This document shows, one piece after another, positions 31,819-44,238 of a stretch of DNA of 64,000 bases. Made by a program: the position numbers and the translations under genes. The notes beneath the pieces were generated by a model that was not told the DNA's origin, did not search any database, and was given only the letters and a program-made list of their open reading frames with translations. Source of the DNA: Karstenula rhodostoma CBS 690.94 (Eukaryota; Ascomycota; Dothideomycetes; Pleosporales; Didymosphaeriaceae). The DNA lies in assembly GCA_010093485.1 (NCBI GenBank), contig MU001498.1, positions 983,697 to 1,047,696 of the forward strand, in the 5' to 3' direction. Each line of letters begins with the position of its first letter. The first letter of the stretch is position 1.

Positions 31819-34298
31819 TCAAGAGGGACCTACTCCTTCTTCCTGTCCTTCAAACTTGGGTAGTCGCTTCGAAATGTCTGCCCACTTCTCCCTACCCTCC
31901 ACTAGGTCCGAAATAGCCGCGCAAATCTCGTCCAGCCCGCCGCGCACCTGTTCCGTCGAGTCTCGGTCTCGCAGTGTGAAGGTGTTGTCTTTGACAGATT
32001 GGAACTATCAAACGTCAGCCTCAAATCAGAGTGAAAACCGTCTTCGGTCTGTCCACCGTGGAGTAGCACACAGTACTCAGACTTCTGGGACAGCACGGAG
32101 AAACACTTACGTCGATAGTGATGCCCAAGGGCGTACCAAGCTCGTCGTTACGAGAGTAACGTTTACCGATCGAGGCCCCCGAATCGTCTACTCGGTTGGA
32201 CACGCCGATATCCTGGAGCTTGTTGCTCAACTTGCGCACAAACGGCTTGAAGTCGGCGTGCGAGCTCAGGGGTACAATGAGCACCTTGGTAGGGGCAATC
32301 GTAGGAGGGAAGGAGAGCACGCCACGCGCTTCATCCTGCTCGCGCGACCAGTAAGAGTGTTCGCACAATGCCTGTGTACCTCATCAGTAGATGCATATGC
32401 GCAAGGCGGTTGGGTTACGCGTCAGGTTGCCGGTGGCTACATAGGCACGCCGACTCTTGCTTTTGAGACTGTGTGACGTTGACTTGACTTACATAGAAGA
32501 TTCGGCCAATACCGAACGACGGCTCGATAACATTGGGCGTGTACTCTCTCACGTTCTCTACACGCGTTCGCTTCTCGATCGTAATCAGCTCCTTGGGCAC
32601 CTCGACCTTGCCTTCGCCCACACCAGGAACATCGATTGTGATCTTGCCATCCTTTTGCAAATCCAGTGACAGCTTCTCGCGCAGATCCTGGGAGAGAGCT
32701 TCGATCGCAGCTTCCACGGTCTTGCCATCCTTCTTGAACTTGGGACCAAACTTCTTTTTATCAAGGTCGCACTGCCATTCCTCGATCTTGAGAGGCTCCT
32801 TGCGAGGTTCTCGCACAACAAGAGGAGCACCAGTCTTCTTCATGTGAACGGTCAAATCGTACGCGCTACGGTCGGCGCAGCCCACACATTCGATCCAGCC
32901 GAAGGACGTCAACAGCTCGGCGTCCCAGCAATCCGCCGCATAATGGGCCATCTCGTTAGCCATGTGCTGTCTGAAACGGATCTTCTTGGGGTCGATACCG
33001 ATCTTGAGAAGGAAAAGCTGGATGCGCGCGAGGAAGTAGCCAAGCGTCTCGTTGTCGACGAGACCAGTCTCGACGGCTTTGCCAATGGTCGTAGTCTCGA
33101 CATCAGCCTTGCCAGAAAGCTGCACGTCGCGGTTAAGAAGCTCAAGCTCAACGTCCTTGACCTCATCAAAGTAAGGGTGCTTCTTGCCACCCTCAGGATC
33201 CACGAAATGCTCGATTTCAGCCATCAAGAACTCTCGTACTCGCAGCAGGCCCTGACGCGGAGAGATTTCGTTACGGAAAGACTTGCCAATAGATGCGGAA
33301 GCGAAAGGCATTTGCTGCTGGTTGAACTCCAGGAGTTTTGCGAAGTTGAGGAATTGGCCCTGGGCGGTTTCTGGGCGCAAGTAGCCGGCCAAGTTGGAGG
33401 AAGGACCGATCGAGGTCTGGAACATGAGGTTGAATGCAACAGGAGGCGTCAACTCGTTGTTGTTGGCGGGGTTGCGAATGTCGTACTTCTTCATGAGAAG
33501 ACCGAGCTCTTCGCCGTTGTAGTTGTCGATCTTGTTGAGAACCTCCTTGTATTCGTCCCGGACGGCATCGTCCAACTTGACTGCAGCAATGTTTTTGACC
33601 TTCTTCTTTTTCTTCTTCAGGTCTTCCTCCTCCACTTCGATCTTCTCGCCACGCGCCTCCTTGTCGCCCTTGATCCTCGCTTCGAGGACCTCCTCGACAA
33701 GATGGTCTGCGCGGAAGATCTCGCCGGTCTTGGGGTCTTTGCACATCCAGTCGGCGAACTTGTCTACGTGGCCGGAGGTCTTGAGTACTTCGTGCGGGGT
33801 CAACATGGTACAGTCCACTGGGTCAGGTCAGATTGTGGTCTTCCAGAAGTCGCGAGCGCATCACCTTCGAGCATGTTTTCCCTCAGCACAAAGTGTTTCC
33901 GCCACACGTCGATGATGTTGTTGGTCAAGGCACTGCCCGGGGGACCATAGTCGTACAGGCCAGAAACACCACCGTAGATGTCGAACGAGGGGGTGTAGAA
34001 CATACGCCTCTGCGCACTGTCAGTATGACTCCCCCGCGGTGTCGGCCTTTGGCGTAGTTACCCTCATGAGAGACTCGAGCGAGGCCCGGTCAAAGGCCTT
34101 GCCCTTGAGGGTCGTCATTTCGGGCGCCATGCTGACGGTCTGCTGCTTCCGCTTGGGGGCTTGAAAACGGTGGTGGGGCGGTGTTGTGGTGAAGCTGCGG
34201 GCGGAATAAACACAGCGAGGTGGGGTACTGGTATTAAAAAAGGGTTCACGAAGAGAAGAGAAGCAATTGGCGCGCAACGCTTTCACGAGCGAGCACAT
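31819..34298 (-). CDS. GRS1: Glycine--tRNA ligase with alternative mitochondrial start
   Basis: Exons (from the 5' end): 34298-34062, 34009-33865, 33817-32493, 32371-32111 and 32004-31819. From ATG 34298 the product has 717 residues; from the downstream in-frame ATG 34130 ([13 protein letters not shown]) it has 661. The extra 56 residues start [20 protein letters not shown] and end in basic sequence. They lack acidic residues apart from one Glu and look like a mitochondrial presequence. This suggests cytosolic and mitochondrial enzymes from one gene. Class II features are present: [20 protein letters not shown] (motif 1 area), [17 protein letters not shown] (motif 2), [19 protein letters not shown] (motif 3). 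The C-terminal anticodon-binding domain starts at [16 protein letters not shown] Lys-rich insert (about KKKKKKVKN) lies near cytosolic residue 130. Confidence 0.95.
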
Positions 34299-34559
34299 GC
34301 ACACGGTCTCCTCCCTTATAAGGACGGAGAAATGACTCAATGAAATACTGATACAATATATTACAGACTGATGCCGAACGCCGGCACTGTGACTCCTCGA
34401 CGCGTCGACTGATGCAAAACGCCAAGCGCGGCGAAAAGAACCGCCGCGTCTCCGGGGCCCGCCAAAATTTCTAGGAAGTCGCAACGCGCGCCGCAGCAGA
34501 ACTCTGTTGCAACAAACACAAGAACCACAGGCCGAGATTTTCCCGCCCCCTCTGCAAGC

Positions 34560-36110
34560 ATGGCCTTCTCCAAGGAACCGCCCATGGCTGGCTTCAAGCC
34601 CAAGAACAAATTGCGACGACAGAGCGCATTCCTTGCCCAAAAAAAGTCGAAAGAAGCTGCGAAACGAGACGAGCGATTCCGCAGAAAACGCGAAGAGGAC
34701 AAAAACCCCTCGCTCCGAGAAGAACGCCAGCGCGCAAACCTGCCCGCCACCATCGAGAGCAAGCGAAAATTCGACAACGACATTGTAGGCGACGAGGAGG
34801 ATGCTCTGAACTGGGCGATAGACGTGGAGCGCCTGGCCAAAAAACGCAAGCTTGAGCAAGAAGCTATTGAGCGGGGAGAGAAGGTCGAGGAAAACGGCGA
34901 AGAGGGCTTGCTGGAGAAGCTGAAGAAACGCGACGCAGAGGGCAATGAAGTAGAAGACGACGAAGAGGAGGACGAGGAGGTGGACAGCATGTTGGACTCA
35001 GAATCGGAAGCTGAGGGCGACTCGTCAGACGCAGACGCAGCTCCGTCAAGATCGAAGCGGAAAACGGAACGAGCCGCAAGCCCTGCCATGTCTACCACGA
35101 CCAACGCGACCAGTGCAACGAACCTCGACATCTCCCCAGATTTCTTGAAACAAAAGTGCGTAGCGCCCGGATGCGGTGTGGTCATGTTTGAGACATAATC
35201 ACGACGTACTCTATTTCCTGTGTCTGACTTCCACTGACTTCTTATCGCGCGTCTAGGTTCCCTGCAGTCTTTAACCCGGCAGAAACGCCGAAGATACTAG
35301 TCACAACATCTATCAACTCAACCCTTCACAACGAGGCCGAGATATTGGCCTCTTTCTTCCCAAATGCGGATTATGTTCGTAGGAGCGCGCATGCTCATGC
35401 GCACAAGTATTCTGTGCGCGAGATAGCAAGCTTTGCTAGCAATCGCGACTATACTGCCCTTGCTATTCTGATGGAAGCCCACCACGCGAAAGTGCCCGAT
35501 GGTCTTGACATCGTTCTTCTACCAGCGGGTCCGCACTTCCACTTTTCCATCAGTAATTGGGTAGAGGGAAAGAAGCTTCCGGGACACGGCAAAGATCAGG
35601 GTTTCCATCCTGAGCTAGTATTGAATGGTGAGTCACCCGAACACAAAACGGATGCATCTGCTGTGCAAAACGATGCAGTCTTTCATTCACTTAGCTGATG
35701 CTTGAGCGACATACTACAACTCACATTAAGACAAATACTGACTATATATCTGTGCAGGCTTCCGGACACCCTTGGGTCTTTTGACAGCCCATCTTTGGCG
35801 AGGCCTCTTTCCCGCACAGCCCGAACTGCAAGGCCGCACTGCCGTCACGCTACACAACCAGCGAGATTACATATTCCTGCGCCGCCACAGATACGTTTTC
35901 CGTGAGAAGCGCGCCACGGAGAAGCAAGTTCTAGACGCAAATGGAAAGCCTTTGAAGGGAGTGGAAGACATCAGAGTTGGAATGCAAGAAATCGGACCCA
36001 GGGCCACGCTAAAGTTGAGGCGGATCGATAGGGGCATTCAATTCAAGAGTGGCCAGGAATGGAAATGGAAAGCGCATGCGGAGAAGGAGAGGACGCGCTT
36101 CAACATGTAG
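34560..36110 (+). CDS. RPF1: Ribosome production factor 1 (Brix-domain protein)
   Basis: Exons 34560-35155, 35257-35627 and 35758-36110 give 439 residues. The N-terminal ~195 residues are highly charged, with Lys/Arg-rich then Asp/Glu-rich segments typical of nucleolar proteins. The Brix domain follows: PKILVTTSINSTLHNEAEIL, FPNADYVRRS, PDGLDIVLLPAGPHFHFSIS and GFRTPLGLLTAHLWRGLFP, ending with the RNA-binding-like LHNQRDYIFLRRHRYVF and IGPRATLKLRRI. RPF1 acts in 60S subunit assembly and processing of 27S pre-rRNA. Introns use GTGCGT and GTGAGT donors. It is divergent from GRS1, with 261 bp between the upstream GRS1 ATG and this start. Confidence 0.93.
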
Positions 36111-36234
36111 ATGTTTGGCAAATACCGTGTTAGACGTGGAATACCACGGATTTTGTATTTGGATTCGAGACCCCTGGTGACGTGCACAGGCTACCCTACC
36201 AAACTCACCTAATGCTCAAGTGTTCTGCAGCTTT

Positions 36235-36414
36235 TCAGTGTTTCCTGCTTTCAGGATGTATGTTGACGATGAGTAGTTCGACCAGGAGTGCTAGCTCAGC
36301 GTCCCATCTATTCGACCTTTCTTCTTCAACCTGTCCATCCTGTTTCTTCTCAAAGCTTGTCAATAGACGGAAGGCGATGAAGATCCTTGACCCGATGTAG
36401 CCAAAAATGGACAT
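36235..36414 (-). CDS. Small ORF, unknown
   Basis: A 59-residue frame runs from ATG 36414 (MSIFGYIGSRIFIAFRLLTS) to TGA at 36235. It starts with an amphipathic or weakly membrane-like segment, then an acidic and basic helix-like part (FEKKQDGQVEEERSNRWDAE) and a hydrophobic end (LALLVELLIVNIHPESRKH). The composition looks protein-like, but no family is recognised. It lies 124 bp after the RPF1 stop on the other strand and could be part of the RPF1 3' region. Confidence 0.28.
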   Translation of the reverse strand: MSIFGYIGSRIFIAFRLLTSFEKKQDGQVEEERSNRWDAELALLVELLIVNIHPESRKH

Positions 36415-39400
36415 TCACAACTGATTCCTCCGCGACGTCGTGGGCGCATGCACGAGGACCGCTAGGTCGTAGCTCACCACTCTCTCGAATCAACAGCACG
36501 TATCAAGTGTTATGTAAAGTAACGCGATCCAATTCCGCGGAATAAGTTTCTTTCTCCACCAACCGACAAAAGTTTTCGCATACACTCTACTATGAATACG
36601 AGATCAAGCTGCCGTCGCGGTCATGGTCAAGGCATCTAAACATGCAACATCAGAGTCAGCGTAGAAGCTACAACTCCATCCTCACAATCTAAAGCTGGCC
36701 TTTAGAAGATAAGGATTCCTCACTGCGCTTGCATCGCAGACAAGGTCTTGTGATTGTGAAAGTGAAATAGGTGCGCTGCTCGCTTGACCGAAGGCTGTGC
36801 TTAACACTTTCTTGTGGCGGAAATTCAGCTGTATAGGATGGTTGCAGGGTCAAGACATGCTATCCATCTCTCCTTTCCCCTACATGCAACCCAAGGCACC
36901 CCGCAGCATCTCAGCCTCACCCCTGCACCGCTGACCACACCGTTGACCCCTGCCATCTCACGTACGCCCGTCTGACCACTCTCGACCCGCCGTCCCGGAC
37001 CCAACACTCCAAGGCCGGCAGTTGAGCAGAGTGCCGATCTTACTGTTGCATGGTGACAGGATCGTCTGAGCGGTGTGAGAGCGTATGGCGGGCGGGTGGC
37101 TGGTACGGGGATTGAGAGCGAGGCTGCCCTCGGTGAGAAGTGTGGGTTTGGTGACATTTGGCGCGTGGGGTGATGGTATGATGGTGAGCTGGTGGTCTAC
37201 GTTAAGTGATTGGCGGTTAGGAGGAGATGTGGTAGACCATAACCGTGAGATGTTACTATACTACATCGCCGGACTTGCATTATGAAGAATTAGGTGTCTT
37301 CAATATTTGACAGTCCACTGGGAGATTTAAACCGGCTGACCTGAACGGAGTCATCGTCTGCAGAATTAGGGTGTATGACGTTCCCTCTGTTTAGATGTCG
37401 CGTCACATTGGAACGACAGAGGAAATGACAGACAAGAGGGTGTTGTCGTACAAGCTCGTGGTTTCGCCTGAGATAATAGCCTGAGAGTAGGAATAAGCTG
37501 TAAAGACGTGTGTTATCTATATTTGCAATGAAACGCTTCAATGTACCATAGATTGTTGTTGCACCAACGACATCAATAAACTGCAATACTAGAAAGTCTG
37601 CCATGGTATCGTGCAACACTTGACGTTTTGTCAGGGAAAAACCATGAATTAATGGGTTGAGATGGCCATACAGATTGGTCGCATAGTAGAAATTACGACT
37701 AGGAGCGCTACCTTCCCGATGACCAGGTAAGCCTCACAGTGCGTCAAGCGAGCATGCTTGCTCTGTCGTCACAGCACAGAGCTTTGTCACGTACAGGTCG
37801 CCCCGGATGAACTTCTTGACCCGCCCTCCTGAACTTGCAGCGTTTTTGTACAAGCTTATCAGCAAACAGTAATTCGCAGTACATCTCCTGATCGAAAAAG
37901 CCGTCGCCGCAATCCCACAGGCGTAAGGAACACGTCAGGTGCACCGCTCACACACTTTAGGCAGGCAGTACTGCAGGCGGGCCACAATTATTCTCACCAG
38001 CTGCTCCATTGGATGACTTCAACATTCTGTTAACGGGAAGAGATGTTCAGCCTCAGACCCACATGACTACACGTACCTGCAGTATCACAGACAAGGGGTC
38101 CTTGCAGGACGCAGGCGGCTTGTGAGGTTTTTCCGGTGTCGAGAAAAGAGAGTTCCAGGCACTTCCATGGAAGTATTGCAATACCTTGGGACACTCGGAC
38201 GCTGCTTCGAGAATTCGTCATCTAGTCATGTCCGCGGCGTGAGATTCGTACCAAGGCAAGGCTGCGATCTCACAGCCCTGGAAACCCTGCGCCACGTGCC
38301 GTGCCGTGCCGAGACATCATCACGTGTTCAGACCATCTACGGGCACGTTCGCAACCGAAGGCGCTGCGATTTGGATTCTGGAGTAAGCCTTGTGACTTGT
38401 CCGGCGACGGCGATGGTGACGGCGACACTTGGACAAGCGAACGTCTGCACGAGTGACATGCGCAATTGCCACATCGCCCGGGGATTGCAGTCGCTGTAGG
38501 CGCGCAGTGGATGCCCGGTTCGCGGAATTTATGGGGAATCATGGGTGTGCAGATGCAGCTCTAGACGCCGTACCGGTCCGCGGTTCCCTCAAAACTCTTG
38601 CGAAGAGCTGGGCTCGAAGGATCGACCCCATGCTCGTCGCCACTGTACCTAGCAGCTGCTGTTCCCGGACTTCGGGTCTGCGTGTGCGGGCATCTTTTCT
38701 GCGAGAGTAGGAGGTCCGAATTGCGTGAAACTGGGCGTCACGCCCGTTCCATGTTCCAAGAAGTCGGTAATGTAAGTTGTATCATGTGCTGTGCATACTG
38801 CTGCCTGGGTCTAAGCGGACCATTTGGCAAAGATACCGCTTTTCTTGTAGGCTCATGGAGCGTTTTTTGGGGTATTTTTATTTGCGGTCTGTGCCCAGCT
38901 TAGATGCATAATCCAAGCTAGCTGATTTGTGATGAGTAGGAAGAGGACACGCTTACAAGCAGACGTCAGCGGATTTTTCCGCTACGGAAAATGTAAGAAA
39001 ACAGGCTGTCTTTGCTGTCAACTCCTGGAAGCTGTAAATGTCCCATAATTGGGCATGTACATGCTGGATGGCAATCGCCGCTGGCAAGTAGCTCTGGCAT
39101 CGAGCATATTCTTGACATGTGATGCGATTGTAAAACCAAACCCTACGCTAATCCAACCCGCTTATATGTACTGTTTCGGTTTGGTCTATGAACTACTGTA
39201 CCGCATTGCATCCGAGTAGGTGGTTTGACCGGTTCCTACAAGAGCAACGGGTCTCGCCCACCTCTCGCGTGGAGCTACGACCGGAAGCAGTTTGTACCGA
39301 GGATGCCGTCTTGACCGTTCCAGGTAAGCCTCATAACAAATCGCGCACATAACGAAGTGGGGTCGGGGAACTGGGGAGCTGTAATTGTGGAAAGTTGACC

Positions 39401-41613
39401 GAGTAAGACTTGGGGGAATCCTGAAAAGACGCTGAGCGGACCGCGAAACGAAACCATGTTGCACCATTTTTGTATATAATGATTGTCTGTGTTGCAGGCT
39501 TGTCGGCGGTGCTGTGATCGTACGAGTTCGCCCCGTTTGCAAATGCTTCTGTGAAGCCCCTGACTAAATTCACGACACGTGCTTTAACCATACGAGGCTG
39601 GTGATCGTGGGACCAAGCATTGCTGCCAAAGAACCATTGTGAAACAAACCCTGCGCCGCACCATAAGCGGACAGAGCCCTTTGCGAACAGGCCGATGCGA
39701 GTTCGACTGTTTCAACTGTCGACGTAGTCAGGTACAGTACTGGTGACTTTGTGCTACATGCGTAGCTAAGTGTCGCCGCACTGTCAACATCGCAGCGCCG
39801 GATATGTGCCGGTCAAGAAGACGATGAGGTGACGTTGAGTTGTGTCAAGCCAGTGGTGCCTGGACTGTTGTTCTCGCAGAAAACAATAGTCGCATAGTAA
39901 GCTTCCTCCATATAACTATCGTTGTCCTGTACGTGGCGTATTGAATGAAGTCATGTCGGGTTCGGAAAAACGCATGGTGAAACACCACAGCTAATTCTGG
40001 GGATTACAGGAAGGTTAAGGAACGACGGGATGGGCTAGAGACTGGGCGTTCTAGTGGCTTGAATGTGCTACTGCTAGCTGCCCGCAAGCGGACGCCACTC
40101 GCAAACTGCCAACCGACTACCATCTCTTGACCCAAGATGGCGGGAGCGGATCAACATGGTGCGACTGCTCGTCGAAGACTTTTGCGACTATCGATTTGTA
40201 GCAATTGCATATATGCAGTCTGCGCTTACATATGGCACTTGTACTTGTGCACCCCCACAAGTCTCTCGGGATCGCTTTCGTAGACGACACACTTGAAAGC
40301 TCGAACGAAAACGGACCACACACCGCTAGTTGCTTGGTACGAAGATAACCGACCAAGGGGCGGAGGAGCCCACCTCCGTAGACCAAGGGGTCGGTGTACG
40401 TTCCAGGGACAAGACTGCAGAAGGCGTTTGGTAGTTGTGGTAAACTAGTCCACGGAAACGGGCCGCCAACCAGCCCTGAAGTTTTCGTCCTCACAATTGC
40501 ATTTGCAGACAAAGACTTTGAGCTGCGGTGCGGTGGCTAGCTTTTCATAGCGCACGGTGAACGTCGGCCAAAGGTGAACGCCGGCCAAACCGCTAGAATG
40601 TTGGGAGCATACACGAGACAACGTATGCAAGATCGTGGGATGGGCTGCAGTAGAGCGCTGGCAAGGCGTCGTCGGAGGACCGTCTGGCTGGGATAGACCT
40701 CAGTGTGATTAGGTTAGGCGATGCAGGTACCTCTTGGGCCTTGATCCCACACGGGATGTCGAGCTCTGGACGTCGACTGGAAGGTATGATGCGGTGCGTC
40801 TTGCGGGCGAATTTTGGCAGACGGAAACGTAGATGACCTCGTTCCGGGAAGCTGAATCCGGGTGCAACTCAAGCAGGCCCTGTTTGTTCGGGTCTACCAT
40901 GGACAGATGCGTAAGCTCCCGTCCACTTGGGCGGTCGTTTTGGTCACAGTGCCGTGGGATCGACGGCGCTCCTTTTTCGGAACCAGGAACGCAACAAGAC
41001 GAGCGAAAGGGAACGTACGGCTCGTCAGGTGGAGATGGTGATTGGGTGGGGTTGCGGCGGTGCAGGGCAACGTCATCAACTCACAATAGGGCCGGGCAGC
41101 AAGTGGCAGCTGGGATGAAGTCGAATTGTGGGTGCGATCTTCAACGACGCAGGTACCAGGGAGGGTACCAGGGAGGAGGGCCCAAGGGCACGGCACAGCG
41201 TCGGGATTTTCAAGTGTGCTTGCAGGAAGGCGCGAGGGCACTGGCTGTTCTTGCTTGGTGCGCCATCGAGGAGCTGAAGTGAGCTGAGGTGGTGCTCCAG
41301 AACGGTACAGTTGGGTCAGGGCGTCGATATTCGGGGAGAGGCGGCTGAAGGGTGCAAATCAATCGTCCGGTACCATTACAGCGGAGACGATGGACACAGG
41401 CTCGAGGGACGGCGGACCGGTGCTGGCGCGGCTGATGGCGATGGCACTGGCTGGCCGTGGTGTGTTACTGGACATGTGGAAGCTGGCGGGCGTGGTGGAG
41501 ACATGGAGTCGAGGGCGATGTCTGGTGGCGGGCAGCGAGCAGCGAGCAGCGGTTTGTGCAAGCTGCACAAGACGCGACTGCTATCTAACCGTGTGGATCT
41601 TGTTCGCGGACGC
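36415..41613. other. 5-kb gene-poor region
   Basis: No gene in this interval can be supported. Open frames are below about 150 codons, overlap antisense and show no family motif. No tRNA, rRNA or transposase fragment was recognised. The sequence is of ordinary complexity, so unknown lineage-specific genes or long non-coding RNAs are possible. Confidence 0.4.
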
Positions 41614-41648
41614 GTGGTGCGTGGTGCGTGGTGCGTGGTGCGTGGTGC
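41614..41648. repeat. 7-bp tandem repeat, five copies
   Basis: Five perfect copies of GTGGTGC follow one another in GC-rich non-coding DNA. Confidence 0.9.
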
Positions 41649-41715
41649 CGCAGGACGAGGCGGCGGGCGGCGGTGTGATGGCGCTTCGAATGGCTGCTGC
41701 AACGCGCATGCAGCG

Positions 41716-41868
41716 TGCGCCTTCCTCGTTGCAGGGCGCGCCTTCCTCGTTGCAGCGCGCCTTCCTCGTTGCAGCGCGCCTTCCTCGTTGCAGGGCGCGC
41801 TTTCCTCTTGCAGCGCGCTTTCCTCTTGCAGCGCGCTTTCCTCTTGCAGCGCGCTTTCCTCGTTGCAG
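41716..41868. repeat. 19-20-bp minisatellite, eight copies
   Basis: Eight copies of a unit like GCGCCTTCCTCGTTGCAG are arranged head to tail. The first four keep CCTTCCTCGTTG; the next three have CTTTCCTCTTG; the last is a hybrid. Copy lengths of 18-20 nt show small indels. On the minus strand it would read as repeated RKARCKRKAR-like peptides, but I do not consider it coding. Confidence 0.88.
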
Positions 41869-42179
41869 GATCGTGGGAAGCTCCTTCCCCTTCTGGGGAA
41901 CGGCGCGCCGACTCGATCATCCCACAACACTGAACTGACCCTCGGGCCTCAGCAGAAACGGGCCTGGTTGCCTCCACCGCAGCACGTAATGTGTGAACGT
42001 CCCACAGCAGCCCTCCTCCAGCGCCCCTCCAACGCCCCAGCATTTGCCCTCTTTGCGGCGACTGCTCCGTTACACCGTCCGTCCCCCCACCTCGTGGCCG
42101 TCGCCAGGCGATTGCGATTGCAACGGTGACGGCACCCAGCGCTTGCGAGGACCCGTGCAGTGCCTGTTTCTGTGTCCCC

Positions 42180-42203
42180 AGCTTCAGCTTCAGCTTCAGC
42201 TTC
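42180..42203. repeat. AGCTTC hexamer repeat, four copies
   Basis: Four perfect copies of AGCTTC occur in GC-rich non-coding DNA downstream of the minisatellite. Confidence 0.85.
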
Positions 42204-44238
42204 CACGCCGTGGACCAACGATTCCTGCCGTACCCGTCGATTCTTGCCCGAAGCGGTAGGCTATCGCGGAGGAGCGCCGCACACGAGCCGCTCTGGTCGC
42301 CGTGGGCAAAGGAATCGTGCCGTGATGCCCTCCCGGAGAGAGCCGTCGATGAACACTTGCGCTGGCCATGCTCGCCGTCCGTGAGCCACCCCTCAGCTCC
42401 TCCGGCCCTTAGGCCATCATACCCTCAGATTCGCGACAGCCCTGCAATCAGGGACGATGCCGTGGGCCAACTGTCACCTGTCGGGCCTTTCGCCCTGGGC
42501 CTGATGCTCGTCGCCTGTTTCATCGCCCGAGGCAAGATCGCTGGTGGCTGAACGGCCTGCTAACTGCAAACGGAGCCCCACGTTGTGCTCTGCAACCTAC
42601 TGTGTACACACACGCTGTCCTACAGAGTCTACCGACGCCCTCTGACCGCCTGACCACGTTGTTGCACCGTCTGCGTGGGTTGCCGCGCTTTCTAGCATTT
42701 CTGCTCGTCTGCTCGTCTGCTCGACACCGCGCCCTCTCTGGAGATTGAACACCCATCTCATGTTTCCAAGACCAGCGTACGCCGTACGCTGCATCACTAC
42801 AACACGCAGCGGAAGGACGTCCGCGCCTTTAGGCATCCGACCCGCGCTGCTCGCCTGACGCCGGCGGATGTCGTTCGGCCCTGGCATGATTGTACCTAAT
42901 GCACCGACGCTCATGCGCACCGTCTGGTTTCGCTCTGTTTCGTTTCGGGCGCACGACATGCACATGGCCTCGACATTGCCCATGCCCTCAATCCCCTCAT
43001 CAAGAGTCTGTGGTGGCCATCGCACGGCAGTGGCTCTCGCACGGACTCGCATCTTTCGAAAAACAACCTCTATACGAATTGGCCCACTGGCGGTCCTCGC
43101 GGCCATTTAGCCGTTTTATTTACAAACTACACCCAATCAACGCGTCGAAACTTGCCCCTGTTCTGTTGCATCTTGCCCTGCTGCCGTTATGCCGGGCCGC
43201 TGGCTTAGGGCTTAGATGCTAAGTGGCTTCTGCTGCGGAACCCCTGTCCTTGACCCCTGATGCTGCATCCCCCACCCTGACATCAATTCTGGGCACACTC
43301 AACTCGCCCACAGCCCGGACACAATCCCATGCTTCAAGGCCATCCTTTCCTGCAGCGCGTTGGATCCCTGCTAGCACGCTAACTTCGGCGAGCACAGAGC
43401 ACAATTCACACCTCCGCTGCTGCTCTGTGGACGCCCATGTACTTACAGATGCTTTCCCTACCTCTGTTCGCCTTCTGCTGCCACTCAAGTTCCTCGACCA
43501 TTCCTCTTCCAACAAGATGCTGCGTTGCGGAATATAGCTCTTGAGACGTTCACATTCCCTCCCCCAGTCCAAACAAAAGAAAAACACCTCGGCACAAAGA
43601 CCCAGCAGTCGTCTCGTTGTGTTTGACCTTCCCGTCGTATTTCCGGGCTGCCTGCCCATCGTTGTCAATCACCGCCACCTCGATCGCTATTCCTTGCATC
43701 CTACCGTCGCCGGACAGCGTTCCGTCGCATTAATCCTGCAATATAGGCTGGGGCTATCCTTCCTGTCACCAAGTCACTTCACCTAGGTCTATCGTCACTT
43801 CAATCATTGCTTTGGTTGCGGCTGGCCCGACCTCCATCAAAAGTAAGCTACATGGTGCGCACGACACCGTCGCGGCTGATTGAATCGCCTCCTCATTGTT
43901 GTTATAATTTCCTGGGATCCCCCCTGGTCTTTGTTCGCGTTGTTCCTGTCCAATCCAATTCTGTGCCTAGGGCTACCCTGGATGTCGCGCATTATACGCC
44001 GGCTTCGCTGACACGCCCAAGCAGATTATCCTTCTCTCATATATCCCGGTCGCGCCTACGCGACAGGTTCTCAAACTTCCCCGACCTGTCACCTATTCCT
44101 CCATGAAGGTAGCCTTGACCACTCTGGCCAGCGACTCGCGGGGTTCTGTGCACAGCGTCCAAGCACCCCTTGATCCATATTCCCATTGTTAACATTACTA
44201 TTGCGCAACGATTGTTGTTGTTTCCAAACCCCTCAGCC
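42204..44238 (+). promoter_or_regulatory. Long pyrimidine-rich leader/promoter of the CRIB gene
   Basis: About 2 kb upstream of the CRIB-protein start is C/T-rich on the plus strand, increasingly so from about 43220. This is typical of fungal promoters and long 5' leaders. Several short upstream ATG frames are present (for example 43541 and 43807). Start site and any leader introns cannot be fixed by eye. Confidence 0.4.

Noticed and set aside
31409..32476. Plus-strand 355-codon open frame
   Set aside because: Its second half runs antisense across the last exons of glycyl-tRNA synthetase, whose protein sequence is unmistakable. The first half shows no family motif.
32844..33950. Plus-strand 368-codon frame
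   Set aside because: It is antisense to the catalytic exon of glycyl-tRNA synthetase and has compositional bias only.
41376..42129. Frames across the minisatellite encoding repeated Arg/Lys/Ala or Leu/Ser units
   Set aside because: All frames stay open through the array because of its composition. None has a conserved flank.
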